Shown: positions 1 through 10,735 of the stretch, piece after piece
Layout: every line of letters starts with the position of its first letter
Numbering within the stretch: the first letter of the stretch is position 1
Assembly: GCA_023548195.1 (NCBI GenBank)
Contig: JAJHZJ010000061.1
Span: 5,596,373 to 5,660,372 of the forward strand
Origin: Bettongia penicillata ogilbyi
Lineage: Eukaryota > Chordata > Mammalia > Diprotodontia > Potoroidae
DNA length: 64,000 bases
Direction of reading: 5' to 3'
Translations under genes and position numbers: made by a program
Notes under the pieces: generated by a model
What the model was told of the DNA's origin: nothing
What the model saw: the letters and a program-made list of their open reading frames with translations, nothing else
Databases searched by the model: none

Positions 1-495
1 TATTAAAAAGACAAAAGGGGATCAATAAGTCCCTTCTATGACTCTGTGGTCAAACATCTGGTTGTGGTGCCCTCCTATTGGCTAGCTATTGTGATCCTGT
101 CTGGTCAAGATGAATAGTGAGGTATTGTGGTCCTGTCTTGGGCTAAATGGTTGCGTACAAGAACACACCTGTTCAAATATGTGAATTGGATCTGGGGGCA
201 GTGGCTAGCTAGGGACAGGGGCTGAATTGAGTCTGGGGGCCTGTGGTATGAATAAAGTCACATTGTGTAGTTAAATCAGGACATGCCTGCTGTTCAGTGG
301 GGCCCATAAGGAAGTTAGGATATTGGGGCTGGGGGAAGTTTTCTTAGCATTCCATCATTCCCTTTTGAAGAGCTGGAGCCCAAATTCATTTGGAAAAAGC
401 AGTGAAGTCTCTGCTGCTGTAGCTTCTTTAGGATGCCAAGGGGAGTAGAACTGCTCATCTCATCCTCTGCTGTCCTCTTTTCCTTTTGCTTTTGG
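1..495. other. Intergenic, no recognised feature
   Basis: I see no gene, RNA or clear repeat here. The last part may be the far 3' end of the RTE element that follows on the minus strand, but the match is too weak to call. Confidence 0.4.
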
Positions 496-499
496 TCTT

Positions 500-1240
500 T
501 CTCAACTCAGGGTCTTTCCCAATGAGTCCTGTCTTCTCATTATGGGACTGTAATATTTAAGCCTCAGTTTCAGTATTTGACCTTCCAGTGAGTAGCCTGA
601 ATTAATTTCTTTAAGTATTGTCTGATTTGATCTCCCTGATGACTCTCAAAAGTCTTCATGTGAAATTGTCGATTCTGTGACCCTCAGCTTTCTTTATAGT
701 CGAACTCTCACAGTCATACAATGCTACAGGAAAAACCATAGCTTTGACTACGCATACCTTTGTCAGCAAGGTGATGTCTCTGCTTTTTAGTATGCTGTCC
801 ACATCTGCCAGAGCTTTCCTTCCAAAGAGTAAGTATCTTTTAATTTCATGGCTGCAGTTGCTCTCTACAATGATCTTTAAGTTCAAGAATATAAAAGCTG
901 ACACTGCTTCCATTTCTTCTCCATCTATTTGCCAGGAAGTGTTGGGACCAGTTGCCATCATTTTAATTTTTTTGTGTTAAGCTTGAAGCCAGCTTTTCCA
1001 ATCTCCTTTTTCACCCTCATCAAGAGACTTCTTAATTCGTCACTTTCTCCCCTCAGAGTAGTATCCCCTGTATACTGAAACTGTTGATAGTTTCCCCAGT
1101 AACCTCAATTCTGGCTTTTGATTCATGCAGCCTGGCATTTCACATAATGTACTCTGTATATAAGTTAAATAAATAACAGTAAATAGCCTTACTGTACTCC
1201 TTGTCCAGTCTTAAGCCAACTCATTGTTCCATGTTCAGTT
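500..1240 (-). mobile_element. BovB/RTE LINE fragment, 3' part
   Basis: Read on the minus strand, this holds the C-terminal side of an RTE-clade (BovB-like) reverse transcriptase followed by its 3' untranslated part. The frame 656-961 carries RTE-like text such as SWQIDGEE and SRDITLLTKV, and the DNA around 560-660 and 960-1240 also reads like BovB. The 5' two thirds of the element, with the endonuclease and catalytic RT core, are absent. A MAR1-type SINE abuts it at about 1240. RTE elements are thought to mobilise MAR1-type SINEs, which share part of their 3' end. Confidence 0.8.
656..961 (-). pseudogene. RTE reverse transcriptase C-terminal relic
   Basis: A 101-codon open stretch resembles the region downstream of the RT catalytic core in BovB/RTE proteins: SWQIDGEE, then a segment around CSHEIKRYLLFGRKA, then SRDITLLTKV and KAMVFPVALYDCES. 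No catalytic YxDD box lies in this stretch and the frame ends without a complete C terminus. It is a decayed part of the surrounding element and not a host gene. Confidence 0.75.
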
Positions 1241-1440
1241 TTCTTCACAAAGATACTGGAACAGTTTTCCATTTCCTTCTCCAGTTCATTTTATAGATGA
1301 GAAAACTGAGGCAAACAGGACTACGTGACTTGCCCAGGATCACACAACTCTTAAGTGTCTGAGGATGAATTTGAGGACAAGTCTTTCTGACTCTGGACCC
1401 AGTGCTCTATCCACTGCACTATCAAACTGCCTCAGTCATC
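1241..1440 (-). mobile_element. MAR1-type CORE-SINE
   Basis: On the minus strand it shows the usual order of a marsupial CORE-SINE: a tRNA-like head (gtgcagtggatagagcac), the core with 'cctcagacactt' and 'tgggcaagtcac', then 'gttttctcatctataaaatg', 'ggagaaggaaatgg' and a tail around 'ccagtatcttt'. The tail runs into the RTE fragment. Confidence 0.8.
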
Positions 1441-1454
1441 TAGTTCTTCTAGTT

Positions 1455-1600
1455 CAACACCAACCACCATTTTACAAATCAAGAAAGTGAGTCTCAGAGT
1501 ACTAAAGTGACTGTATCAAGGTCATACAGGGTTGCAGAGACAGAATATGAATTTAGAATCTCTGATACCAATCTCATTGCTATTTCCACTATTACATGCC
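1455..1600 (-). mobile_element. MIR-like SINE, degraded
   Basis: A minus-strand core-like pattern is visible ('tcaaggtcatacagggttgc' on the plus strand is the reverse of the SINE core). Both ends are eroded. Confidence 0.5.
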
Positions 1601-2095
1601 CCTCCCAGATTGGATAAATAAAACCCAACACTTTTACCTGAAATATCATTAAAGATGCCCTCCAGAAGAAGAACACAAGTAATTTGAAAGAGAAAAGATG
1701 AAAGAGAAAATTAATCTCATTGTACTATACAACGACAACAAAGTAGTAGGGGAAAACTAGTAAGATTCCCCTCTCTTCCTTCCAAACCAGAAAAAAAGAG
1801 CAAGACTGGAATCCATGAAAATTCAAGAACATTCAAATCTCTTCCAAGATATTTCCCAATGGTCAAGTAACTAATTCTAGACCAGTTACAGGATTGCTTT
1901 GTGTCTCCTGAAAAATTCTTAGAATACTAATAATCCCTTCCATTTGACCCACATGTTATCCTACAAATATTCTCCTAGATTTTATCTCATTTAATCTTTG
2001 ACTCAAATATAAAGCAGGGAAGGTATTATTAGCTGTGTAAACTAATAATGTAAACTTTATTCGATGTGTAAACTGAAGCACACAGAAAAGAAGTG
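1601..2095. other. Intergenic, mostly unassigned
   Basis: Nothing is recognised from 1601 to about 1970. From 1975 to 2095 there is a weak minus-strand MIR tail pattern ('ttatctcatttaatctttg'). Confidence 0.35.
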
Positions 2096-2099
2096 CAAG

Positions 2100-2275
2100 A
2101 ATCATCATGGTATTGTGGAAAAACACATCTCAAAATTTTGAGTCAATTCTACCACTTAACAACCATGTGACCTTGGATAAGGTCACCTTTACTTCTCTGT
2201 GGCACAGTTTCCTTATCTGTAAAAATGAAAACATTACACTAAGTAATCTCCAAAGTCTCTGGTATTTCTAACAGA
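2100..2275 (+). mobile_element. MIR-like SINE
   Basis: The plus strand shows 'catggtattgtgg', 'accatgtgaccttggataag' and 'cagtttccttatctgtaaaaatg' in the order of a MIR core and its 3' arm. Confidence 0.65.
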
Positions 2276-2995
2276 AACCAGACAGCGTCCATCTCTAGCT
2301 TTCTAATCTGCTTCGGAATTGTAGTGGACCTAGGCAAGACCACGGTATACCTGTATGACTCCAGCATGTATATCTCCAGTTCCTTATCTGTCACTTCAGT
2401 CCCGTGTTACCAGTTGTCTATTGAATATCTTTTCCTGAGTGTCCATTAGCATCTCAAACCCAAATGTTTGCCAGGGAGAAGCTTTGATGTACTTGAAACA
2501 ATAGGCGTATTCTTTCACTTTGGGCTGAATAGTTCTCCGTCTAGGTTGCTGAGATGGATCACTCCGCTATATGCAGACAATCAAGGGCCAGGACATTTAC
2601 TTAACTAATTATGTGCATTCTGAGCTGGCTGATGTTGTCACAAATTAGGGGATTGGGACTAACTGAGCTAGGGAAGCCCCATGACGTATCAATGTTATCC
2701 GCAGGGCTCACTCCCAGCCCACCTCTACCCCAAGCTGGGCCTCTTCAGCTAACAATGGCTGGCATCCCATAGCTTAGCTGGCCAATTCACCCATCCTCCA
2801 GTATCTGGAGGTCTTGTAATAAGGTTTAGTCCTGTCTGGAAGTCCAACCAGGATGCTTGGACACCTAGAACCTTTACAAGTAAAGGGTGAAGCTCTTGGG
2901 AAGGAAGGGGTTTCATCATTGTGGGGATTTGAACAGATGGGCTTTCACCACTAGCATACTAAGGTTGCTTAGCTGGTTCCAACTATTCATTTGTT
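2276..2995. other. Intergenic, no recognised feature
   Basis: No repeat, gene or RNA is recognised. The segment 2560-2800 is less AT-rich than its surroundings and could be old unique sequence. Confidence 0.35.
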
Positions 2996-2999
2996 GTTG

Positions 3000-3235
3000 C
3001 ATATCTTGCAAGAAAGAATACAATGCAGGACTTAGAGTCAGGAAGACCAGAGTTCAGATCCTACCTCAGACCAGATTGCTAGCTGTGTGATCCTGGACAA
3101 GTCACTTAACTTCTCCGCCTCAGTGTCCTCATCTATAAAGTGGGGATAACAATAGTACCTACTATGAACATATATAGCATTCGCAAACCTAAAAGCACTG
3201 CATAATTCTAACCATAGGAATTATTATTATTTCTA
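3000..3235 (+). mobile_element. CORE-SINE (THER1/MIR group)
   Basis: The head and core are clear ('agagtcaggaagaccagagt', 'agctgtgtgatcctggac', 'cctcatctataaagtgggg'), followed by a tail with 'gcaaacctaaaagcactg' and 'ttattattat'. Confidence 0.75.
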
Positions 3236-3460
3236 TCTATCCAATAGCTCAAAATCAAACTGATCCCTGTCCTCAAGAGGCTTATGTCTTAGTGAAAGAC
3301 AACACATATTTAAGTAAGAAAACTTGAAGCGAGCATTAACAGGCAGGAACAAAAAAAGATCTATAGAAGTCGGCACCTGAGCTGGTATTGATAGGTGCTA
3401 AGGATATGGAGAGGTAAATGTGAAGATGGAAAAGGAATATTTCAGGGGTAGAAAACAGGC
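3236..3460 (+). mobile_element. Unclassified ancient interspersed repeat (internal piece)
   Basis: It carries 'ccctgtcctcaagaggctta', the internal signature of a repeat family found several times in this window (see 19963, 22161, 28305, 48840). I know the pattern from therian genomes but cannot name the family safely. Confidence 0.5.
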
Positions 3461-3465
3461 CTGCT

Positions 3466-3665
3466 GGAGATGGAATATCTTGTATATGACCCTGGACAAG
3501 TCGCTTAATCTCTGCTTACCTCAATTTCCTCAGATCTCACTTGGGGATATTAATAGCACCTACCTTACAGGGTTATTGTGAGAATCAAATGAAATAATAT
3601 TTATAGGAAGGACTTAGCACAATGCCCAATACATAATAGGTGTTATATAAATATTTATTACCCAC
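3466..3665 (+). mobile_element. THER1/MIR-like SINE
   Basis: The 3' half is typical: 'accttacagggttattgtga', 'gaatcaaatgaaataatatt', 'gacttagcacaatgccc' and a final 'tataaatatttatta'. Confidence 0.75.
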
Positions 3666-3857
3666 CCCCCCATCCACATTACCTTGAATCAGTTATCACT
3701 AATTAAGTGCTATGTGACATAGCACCATGGGATACAAATCCCAAATGATACAGTTTTTATTTTCAGGAGGCTTATATTCTATCAGAAGTGACATGTGTAT
3801 ATATGTGCACATATATACATGCAAGTATATGTACATGTTGTCACCCTTGATAGAATA

Positions 3858-3956
3858 TAAGAATATTGTTATTCAATCATGTCTGATTCTTTGTGACCTC
3901 ATTTGGAGTTTTCTTGGCAAAGACACTGGAGTGGTTTGCCATATCCTTTTCCAGTA
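3858..3956 (-). mobile_element. MAR1-type SINE, 3' tail only
   Basis: Reverse of the MAR1-type tail: 'tcatttggagttttcttggc', 'actggagtggtttgccat', 'ccttttccagt'. The head and core are missing. Confidence 0.75.
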
Positions 3957-4060
3957 AAAATATATAAGAATATAAGGGAACATGTATGTATGTATGTGGG
4001 CATATATATGTGTGTATGTATGTATATATACACATGCATGCGTGCATGTATAATGTATTA
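3957..4060. repeat. AT-rich GTAT/ACAT simple repeat
   Basis: Imperfect runs of tatg, gtat and acat units (for example 'catgtatgtatgtatgtggg'). A similar short tract lies at 3785-3840. Confidence 0.85.
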
Positions 4061-4150
4061 AAAATAAACTCATAAATACAAGATAATGGGGGAAAGTCAG
4101 AATGCAGCTGAGAGGGATCAGGTAAACCTCATGAAGAAAGAGTGTGTGAG

Positions 4151-4730
4151 TTAATTTTCCAGAAAAATGAAAATTTCACTGTGTCTCTGATACTGACAGT
4201 TTTTTCCAGTCCTTGTGAAAGGCAGAGCTAAAACCACAAATTTTTGTACTGGGGGAAAGATACAGGAAGTAAGCTTCTGTTTTGTGGCCAAGAGTGGGAA
4301 GAGAGAGATCCAAGGGTTCCAGTTGTCCAAGATTGGGAGAGGGGGAGAGAACAGTTGTCCTGAAGAGGGTCTTACCCAGAAAGACCATCTAGTGCCTTCC
4401 ATTTTAATTAATTATTCTTGCTAACCAGGTACTACAGATTTGGCTTATAACCCCATTGACCTAGGGCAGCCCACCAGAACCCTCGACCCAGCTCCTGCTC
4501 TGGAGGACAGAGATGTTAAGGGAAAAGATGGATGTGAATATGTCCAAGGTTTAAAAAGGGGGTTCTTAGATAAGTGGCATTGTGTAGTGAAAGGATCTAT
4601 AAAGGCCTATAGTCTTGACTATAGAGGGTTACAGTCAAGAGACCTGACTTCATATCTTGCCTCAGATAATGACTAGCTGTGTAGAATTGTATCTAGTCTG
4701 ATTCTCATAGAGTCAAGTCAAGAAGCATTC
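4151..4730. other. Intergenic, mostly unassigned
   Basis: Open frames of up to 83 codons overlap on both strands here, which is the pattern of chance frames. A weak MIR-like core may lie at 4575-4700. Confidence 0.35.
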
Positions 4731-4734
4731 ATTT

Positions 4735-4830
4735 TTTTTTTGTTTCATCATTTTTTAGTCATATCCAGCTCTTCATGTGAGCCCACTTGGAGTTTTCTTG
4801 GCAAAAGGGCAGGGATTGAACCAGAGACTT
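4735..4830 (-). mobile_element. MAR1-type SINE tail, degraded
   Basis: Reverse-oriented tail with 'cccacttggagttttcttgg'. The sequence then diverges, and a short MIR-like piece may follow at 4885-4920. Confidence 0.55.
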
Positions 4831-5275
4831 CCAGTGTTGTATTCACCACACCATGCATGCTGAATTGGTCTCATTTTACGCCGAATGAGAATAATATTTG
4901 CATTACCTACTTCAGAGGACTTGGAAAGGAAGTTACTGCATAAACCTTCAAGTTCTCTAGAAAGTCACCATTCATTACTGCCAGTATTGACTACTGCTCC
5001 ATGAATGGAGCTGACAGAGGAAAGAAACTAGAATTGGAGAATGGAGTGTCACATTTACCAGGTAGCCTAAACAATGTTTTATTTTCTTTCTCTGAGTTTC
5101 TTAGGGATTATTCCTTTTGAAAACTCCAACATCATCTCAACTAAACTTGGATCCAAGTAGACTATGCTGGACCCAAGAAGAAGCACACCCCAGGAAAGAA
5201 AGTGTGGTTCTGCAATGATATTGGTTACGAGGCAGAAGAGCCAGCTTGGCGGAGAGTGGAAAGGGGAACCAACTT

Positions 5276-5336
5276 TGGGGGAAGGGAAGGAAGGGAAGAA
5301 GGAGGGAGGGAGGAAAGGAGAGAAGAAGGAGGGAGT
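5276..5336. repeat. GA-rich simple repeat
   Basis: Purine-only run of ggaa, ggga and gaag units. Confidence 0.8.
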
Positions 5337-5499
5337 CAGGACCAGCCTGGATAGGTCTCCCTTTCCAACAAGGAACATCTCAGGGACTCTCATCATGGAG
5401 ATATTAATACTACCTAACTTACAGGGATCAAAATAATATGTAACAGAGGTGTTCATAGTACAAAGTAACTGTGTGCCTCATTTCTGTAGAACTTAAGAT

Positions 5500-5745
5500 A
5501 ATAATAGCTAGCATTTATAAAATACTTTAAGACCTGTAAAGTGCTTTACATGTTATCTCATTTGATTTTCACTACCCTAGGTAGTAGGTACTATTATTAT
5601 CCTCATTTGACAGTTCAGGAACCTGAGGTAGATATTAAATGATTTGCCTGGGGTCACACAGCTGGTAAGGATAAGGCAAGATTTTAATTCATTCTTCCTG
5701 ACTCCAAATTCAACATTTTATCTACTGTGCCACCTAGCCACTATT
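5500..5745 (-). mobile_element. CORE-SINE (MIR group)
   Basis: Nearly full-length reverse copy: 'agctagcatttataaaatac', 'gtgctttacatgttatctc', 'gggtcacacagctggtaag', and the reversed tRNA-like head 'tctactgtgccacctagc' at the right end. Confidence 0.85.
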
Positions 5746-5749
5746 TCTT

Positions 5750-6535
5750 TAGTTCTTACCCAGAAATCTGGAGAAATCCCTAGTAACACCCTGGCCATGA
5801 TGGAACTAAAGAGAGAGGGAAAGAGGAAAATGGAGGGAGCATTACAGGCAAATCAGCGTCATCTCAAATTGCACAGTGAACACTCCCCAATGTCACGTAA
5901 TAATCTGAACAGAGCCAGAAGGATCCAATAAAAGAACTGCAGAGCAGCTGCAAGCCAAGGTCAGAGAGCATTCATCTGTACCAGAGTAAATCAGAACAGT
6001 TTTGTGTTTTTCCAGCAATACTCTTAATAGCCTGGCACTGGAAGCAGAGAAGGCAATTAGCGATGATTACCCAGGGCTGGGAATTAGCAAAGTGGGAACA
6101 GTGAAGAAGACTGGCAGAGCCAAGGGTAGTTCTAGGGCGTTGGCAAACACATCTCTGAGAGGGCTGATCATGAGTCAAGGATGAGTAGAGAAAAAAAAGG
6201 GAAAAAAAGGGAAAATTAGGATGTGAGTATCCAACAGGAAACTGCTCATTATCAGGTAATGCTAGTAGAGCAAACTGGCCTTATCTCCTGAGGAAAGGCA
6301 GAAAGATTAAATAAATAAATTTAAATTAAATAATAAGTAACTCTAAATAAAGTCTCAATCAAAATTTCCCAGGGACTAAGCACCTAGTGAGGCAAATAGA
6401 TATAGGCAATATATAGTTGAATCCCAGCACAGAGGCAAAACATCCCATGACTGATCAAGCTTGGTGGCCACAAACCTCCATCTGGTGATACATGGGAGTA
6501 CAAAGGATACTGTCCCAGAAGGAACCTAGACATTT
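5750..6535. other. Low-repeat intergenic block; possible conserved element
   Basis: No repeat is recognised. The segment 5930-6180 contains homeobox-like AT motifs (for example 'ggcaattagcgatgattacc') in otherwise unique sequence, so it is a candidate conserved non-coding element. The open frames here (95, 68 and 60 codons) overlap on both strands and have no recognisable domain. A-rich tracts lie at 6190-6215 and 6308-6335. Confidence 0.35.
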
Positions 6536-6539
6536 CCAC

Positions 6540-7175
6540 TGCCATAATCCCATTTGAGGCTCTTATTTCTCATTATGACTATTGCAGAAGCCTCCTAATA
6601 GGTCCTACAAACATACTGGTCTTCATGGTGGGTATGATCCTATCACTTAGGCCCATGATACCTCCTTCTTTATCAAATAAAGTAAAAATAGGTATTGGAA
6701 GCTCCCAAAATCTGGTCACAAACCTGTTTTCAGCCTTATCTCACTCTGTCCTCCTCTCGTATGTATACTTTACACTACTCACTCTAGATCACTTGCTGTT
6801 CCCTAAATATACCCCATGTTCTCCTACCTCTGTGCCTGTGGTTAGCTAAACTTTAGTTCCATTTTGGTGGAATGCACTCCCTTCATCTACCTAGAGATAT
6901 CCTATCTATTCTTCAAGTGCCCCCTTGAAATGCTAGGCTCTCCTTGAAGCCTTCCCCGAGTTCCTTCCCAGCTAGAAGTGATTTTCCTTTCATCTGATCT
7001 TAAGGAATTTTATGTTCATCTTTTTCACTTATATTAATACTCTATTTTATTTAAGTATGTATTATCACTTTATGCTCCTCAATAACAGAGATCATGTCTT
7101 ATTTATCTTTGTTTCCCAAGTGCCAGCACAGACAGCCACATAGTAGGCTTTTAATAAATGTTTGTTGAATAAATG
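6540..7175 (+). mobile_element. L2 LINE, 3' part
   Basis: Follows the L2 order: 'gactattgcagaagcctcct', 'cttcaagtgcccccttgaaa', 'cttgaagccttccccgag', then 'agagatcatgtcttattta' and the tail 'ttaataaatgtttgttgaat'. Coding remnants are too decayed to translate. Confidence 0.75.
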
Positions 7176-7179
7176 AATG

Positions 7180-7890
7180 AATATTAGCTTGGTTTTGTCC
7201 ATTTTTTTAAGGGAAGGAAAAATTATAACTGTCTGACCCTAAGTGGCCCACAAGTGAAAGGTTCTATCATCGTATGGCATTCCTGAAGTCAAAATCCCTC
7301 CCCTGAACATGGATGACTTCTCTAATTGTTGTGGGTGACTACAGAAGTATGACACAATAAGCAAAGACAGGTGTTGACCCATGGCAAAAGTAGTCTGGCA
7401 GCCAGTGTGGAGAAACAAAGCTCTGCAAAAGAAGGAGCCAGAGCTACCTGACAGAAAAAGACACAGCAGCAAAAGCAGACAGTAACAAAGCCTATCCCTA
7501 TTTCTTTTTTCTAGAAAACACAAAAATACATAGTAATAGTTTTTCCTTGAATCAGCTCACCACAAATTTTAAGTCATGTTCATGCGTTATCAAGGATTTA
7601 AAAATTACTTTAGGAGCCATTTAAACCAAGCAGATAATTGAATCTCCTTGGGATGTTTCTGCTCTCAGAGGAGACCCAGGGCAGCCCTGTGAGCAGATAA
7701 CTCCAGGCTCACTTCATGCATTGGAATCTGTTTTGAAAATGGATTGTTCCAGGGATTCGGACAGCAGTTACTTTTGCCTCTAGCGCAACCTGTCTCAGAG
7801 TAGCTAAAAATCTCCTTCATAAGGTCCTCTGAGACATTTGGTCCATTTCCTGACTCTGGGCCTTTTGTCTGGTTGACTTCCATACTTGGG
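7180..7890. other. Intergenic, no recognised feature
   Basis: No repeat or gene recognised. Minus-strand frames of 94 codons (7239-7523) and 80 codons (7665-7907) show no familiar domain. Confidence 0.35.
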
Positions 7891-8135
7891 ACTCTCTCCT
7901 TCCTCACTTCTGCCTCTTGGAAGCCTTACTAGTCCTCCTTCATCCTTCTGCTAATGGTCTCCCATCCATCCTGTCTGTACTTTGTTGTATACAGCCATTT
8001 GAATGCTGTCCCTCCAATTAGATTATGAGCTCCTTGAGGGCAGGGACTGATTTTTGACTTTCTTTGTATCCCCCAGCTCTTAGTAGAGTGTCTGGCACAC
8101 AATAGGTGCTTAATAAATGCTTGTTGAATATAATA
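7891..8135 (+). mobile_element. L2 LINE 3' end
   Basis: Contains 'agattatgagctccttgagg', 'gcagggactga', 'gtctggcacacaataggtgc' and 'ttaataaatgcttgttgaat', the diagnostic L2 3' untranslated end. Confidence 0.85.
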
Positions 8136-8139
8136 ATAA

Positions 8140-8485
8140 AATTGAAATATAATAACAAATACCCAAATTAACTACAAAGGATATATGAAGGAAGATACTA
8201 TCTGCATCCAGAGAAAGAACTGATAAGTAGAAAGATGTTTAGAATGATTTTATATACGTGTACATATTTGTGTCTTATGGTAGCCATTTCTAGGGTGGGT
8301 GAGGGAAGGGGAAAAAAAGAAATTTCCATGACAGCTTTATTATATGTTTAAAAGGAATAGCAAGTTGTACATAATAGACATGCAGTTTCATGTGCAATCC
8401 CCTTTCTGTTATACTATGTTATGGAAATACTTATTTTATTACATAAATCACAAATAAATAAAAGTTAAAAAAATTAAAATAAATG
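8140..8485 (+). mobile_element. Retroelement 3' end, family not assigned
   Basis: Reads as the 3' end of a marsupial retroelement ('ctgcatccagagaaagaact', 'gcaagttgtacataatagac', 'gttatggaaatacttatttt') and ends in an A-rich tail with AATAAA-like hexamers near 8452-8460. I recognise the pattern as common in marsupials but cannot assign it to L1 or another class. Confidence 0.45.
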
Positions 8486-8489
8486 CTTG

Positions 8490-8938
8490 TTGATTTGAAG
8501 TTCAGAATTTTTATCTTATCTAGTTTTCTCTACCATCTGTATATTTCTAGTTCATGGTGTGCTCAAGAGAGTGATGCTTCCCTTCATCTCCCAACACTTC
8601 CTGCCTTCACGTGAAAAAAGAAATATATAATATCCTCTTCAGTCTGAGTAAGATCAATCACCCCACTCCCACCCCTCATCCTCATAAATGGGGCTCAGCT
8701 GCACCTTCCTTTCTCCTTCCCCCTGTAACAGTGTGTAACCAGTTCCTTACTCGCTTCTCATGTTTCTTGGCCTTTGAGTAATGGTTCTCAATGGGGTCAA
8801 TGACTTCCACCAAATTGACCTGGGCAAAATACTAGTGCTAGATCACTAGGAAGTGTTTACATCAGCAGATCACTTTTGCTCCCATGACACCCACCAATCA
8901 CCCAATGAAAATATCAAAAAGTGCAAGTTACATGCTCC
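8490..8938. other. Intergenic, no recognised feature
   Basis: Unique-looking sequence with no supported feature. Confidence 0.35.
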
Positions 8939-8939
8939 T

Positions 8940-9040
8940 TCACCTACGAAGTAGGGAAAGTGTCTTCATCTGTAGCATGGGAGAGTTGCACTAGATAGCC
9001 TCTGAGCTTTCTTGTAGCTCTATGATTCTATTAATCTAGG
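8940..9040 (+). mobile_element. SINE with CR1/L3-like tail, partial
   Basis: Carries 'gcactagatagcctctgagc' and 'tagctctatgattctatta', the tail shared with CR1/L3 LINEs. Confidence 0.6.
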
Positions 9041-9054
9041 TTCAAGTCCCACCT

Positions 9055-9255
9055 GCCCTCTGCTGTTTGTCCTTGATTCTCCAAGAGGACCATGATATCA
9101 AGGAGGTGATGCCATGACATGCAAGTGAATTGGATTTAAGCAAGGGAGGGCTGTGCAAAGTCACCAGCCTCAGTTTCTCCTCCCGAGTCATCTGGATCCA
9201 GGGGCTAGATATGGATCAGGATGACTGGAGATGCCCCCCCCTTTACTTTTTCTAT
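9055..9255 (-). mobile_element. CORE-SINE of the second tail type, reverse
   Basis: Reverse of the tail seen complete at 17268-17585. Plus-strand marks are 'ggaccatgatatcaaggagg', 'gggctgtgcaaagtcaccag' and 'gatccaggggctagatatgg'. The tRNA-like head is missing. Confidence 0.75.
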
Positions 9256-10380
9256 GCATGGTCTTCATCTCAGATACTTTGCCTACACCATCTAGCTAAT
9301 ACATGATGATCTACTGTAATAATTCAAACCTGGGGTTAAGAGAAACCATTCTTTTTTTTTTCAGCCTTCAGCATGGCCCGCCCAATGGAAGATTTGAAAT
9401 GATCTGTCCCAATGCTGAGAAAAGAAATCACCTCTTTGCTAGGACCTATTTTGAGTCTTGCTGAGATAACTAGAAATAAATATTAACGGCATGTTTTCTT
9501 TTCCTCCACTGAACCCTCACTGTGAGGTGAGGGAATGTTTCCAGTAGGCCCATGCTCAACTAGCAGATCTGTTGCCCAGTCTCACCAAAAGGCAAATTTC
9601 TGTTGGGAGTTGATTGACCCCTATCACATTTCCACTTCATACAAAGACCAGTGGAATTTATTCTCAGGTCCCCACTCTTCCAGATACACAGAGACAGTAA
9701 GATCCAAATTGAATGGAAAGAAATCAGAGGAAATAACACAAAACTAAAGAAGACAAACTAGAACCCCAAATCACCAAGCAGGCAGAAGCCACTGAATTCT
9801 TGAGTTTGTCCCAGAATGATGTCTATGAAACGCTCCCTAATGATGCTGTGGCATTGTCAGAAGGAGGTCAGCCCTGGAAGAACACCAGTAGCAGTGAAAA
9901 TTTAATGGTATCTTTCATACTGCTCTTCATTTTCCCTTTGACAATAATGGAGAACAACTGGCTCCAGACAACTGGCCTTCATTCCTCCTTCACTTGTATT
10001 GTCTATTTACTTGTGACATTGACAGATCCTTTTATTGTCAAAGAGGAAAGGGAATGGGATGATCACATCATAAATTTAGAGCTCGAAGAAACCTTAATTC
10101 TGTGATCTGTAGGGAAAGGAGTGATTGAAAATGGAAAAGCAATGGAAATATAAAAGAGCAAGGAAATTTATTTATATCACCAAAGGGTTATTGCACCAAA
10201 AAAGATTTGAGATCATGTCACAACATTATTTCTCAAATCACAGACATCAGTCTTATCCCACACTCCCATATATATAATTTGATTTCCAAAATTCTGTAAT
10301 GGTATAGTCCTATAAAACTTAGTCCCAGGAATTAGCTATGACTTGCCCAAGGTTATGCATGCAAAGAATAAAAGGTAGGG
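9256..10380. other. Intergenic, no recognised feature
   Basis: No repeat recognised over about 1.1 kb. Plus-strand frames of 70 codons (9535-9747) and 101 codons (9800-10105) have no recognisable domain or splice context that I can defend. Confidence 0.35.
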
Positions 10381-10563
10381 GCGAGGGGCATCTCCAGTCA
10401 TCCAGATCTAGGTCTTACCACTGGACCCTGATGGCTCCAGAGGAGAAAGTGAGGCTGGTGACTTTGCACAGTCCTCCCTCACTTAAATCTAATTCATTTG
10501 CATGTCATAGCATCACCTTCCTATTGTCATGGTCCTCTGAGAATGAAGTACAAGCAACAAAGG
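10381..10563 (+). mobile_element. CORE-SINE of the second tail type, 3' part
   Basis: Plus-strand tail: 'catctccagtcatccagatc', 'ccactggaccctgatggctc', 'gtgaggctggtgactttgca', 'catttgcatgtcatagcatc'. The next SINE starts directly after it in the opposite orientation. Confidence 0.8.
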
Positions 10564-10735
10564 GCAGCTGGGATTTGAACTTAGAGGCTATCTGGTACAA
10601 TTCTCCGTGTTACAGATGAAGAACTGAGACCTCCAAAGAGATGAAATAACTTGCCCAAGGTCACATGAGTGGTAATTATCAGCAGCAGGATGTGAACCCA
10701 GGTCCTTTCCACTGCACCACACAAATTCAGTACTG
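10564..10735 (-). mobile_element. SINE with CR1/L3-like tail, reverse
   Basis: Reverse copy: 'cagatgaagaactgagacct', 'acttgcccaaggtcacatga', 'gtgaacccaggtcctttcca', with a reversed head at the right end. Confidence 0.7.

Larger units (their letters stand above)
3690..4150 (+). mobile_element. Unclassified ancient interspersed repeat, interrupted
   Basis: Starts with 'actaattaagtgctatgtg' and 'ttcaggaggcttatattcta', and its later part is visible at 4080-4140 ('gggatcaggtaaacctcatg'). The middle is taken up by a MAR1-type tail (3858-3956) and AT/GT simple sequence. Confidence 0.5.
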
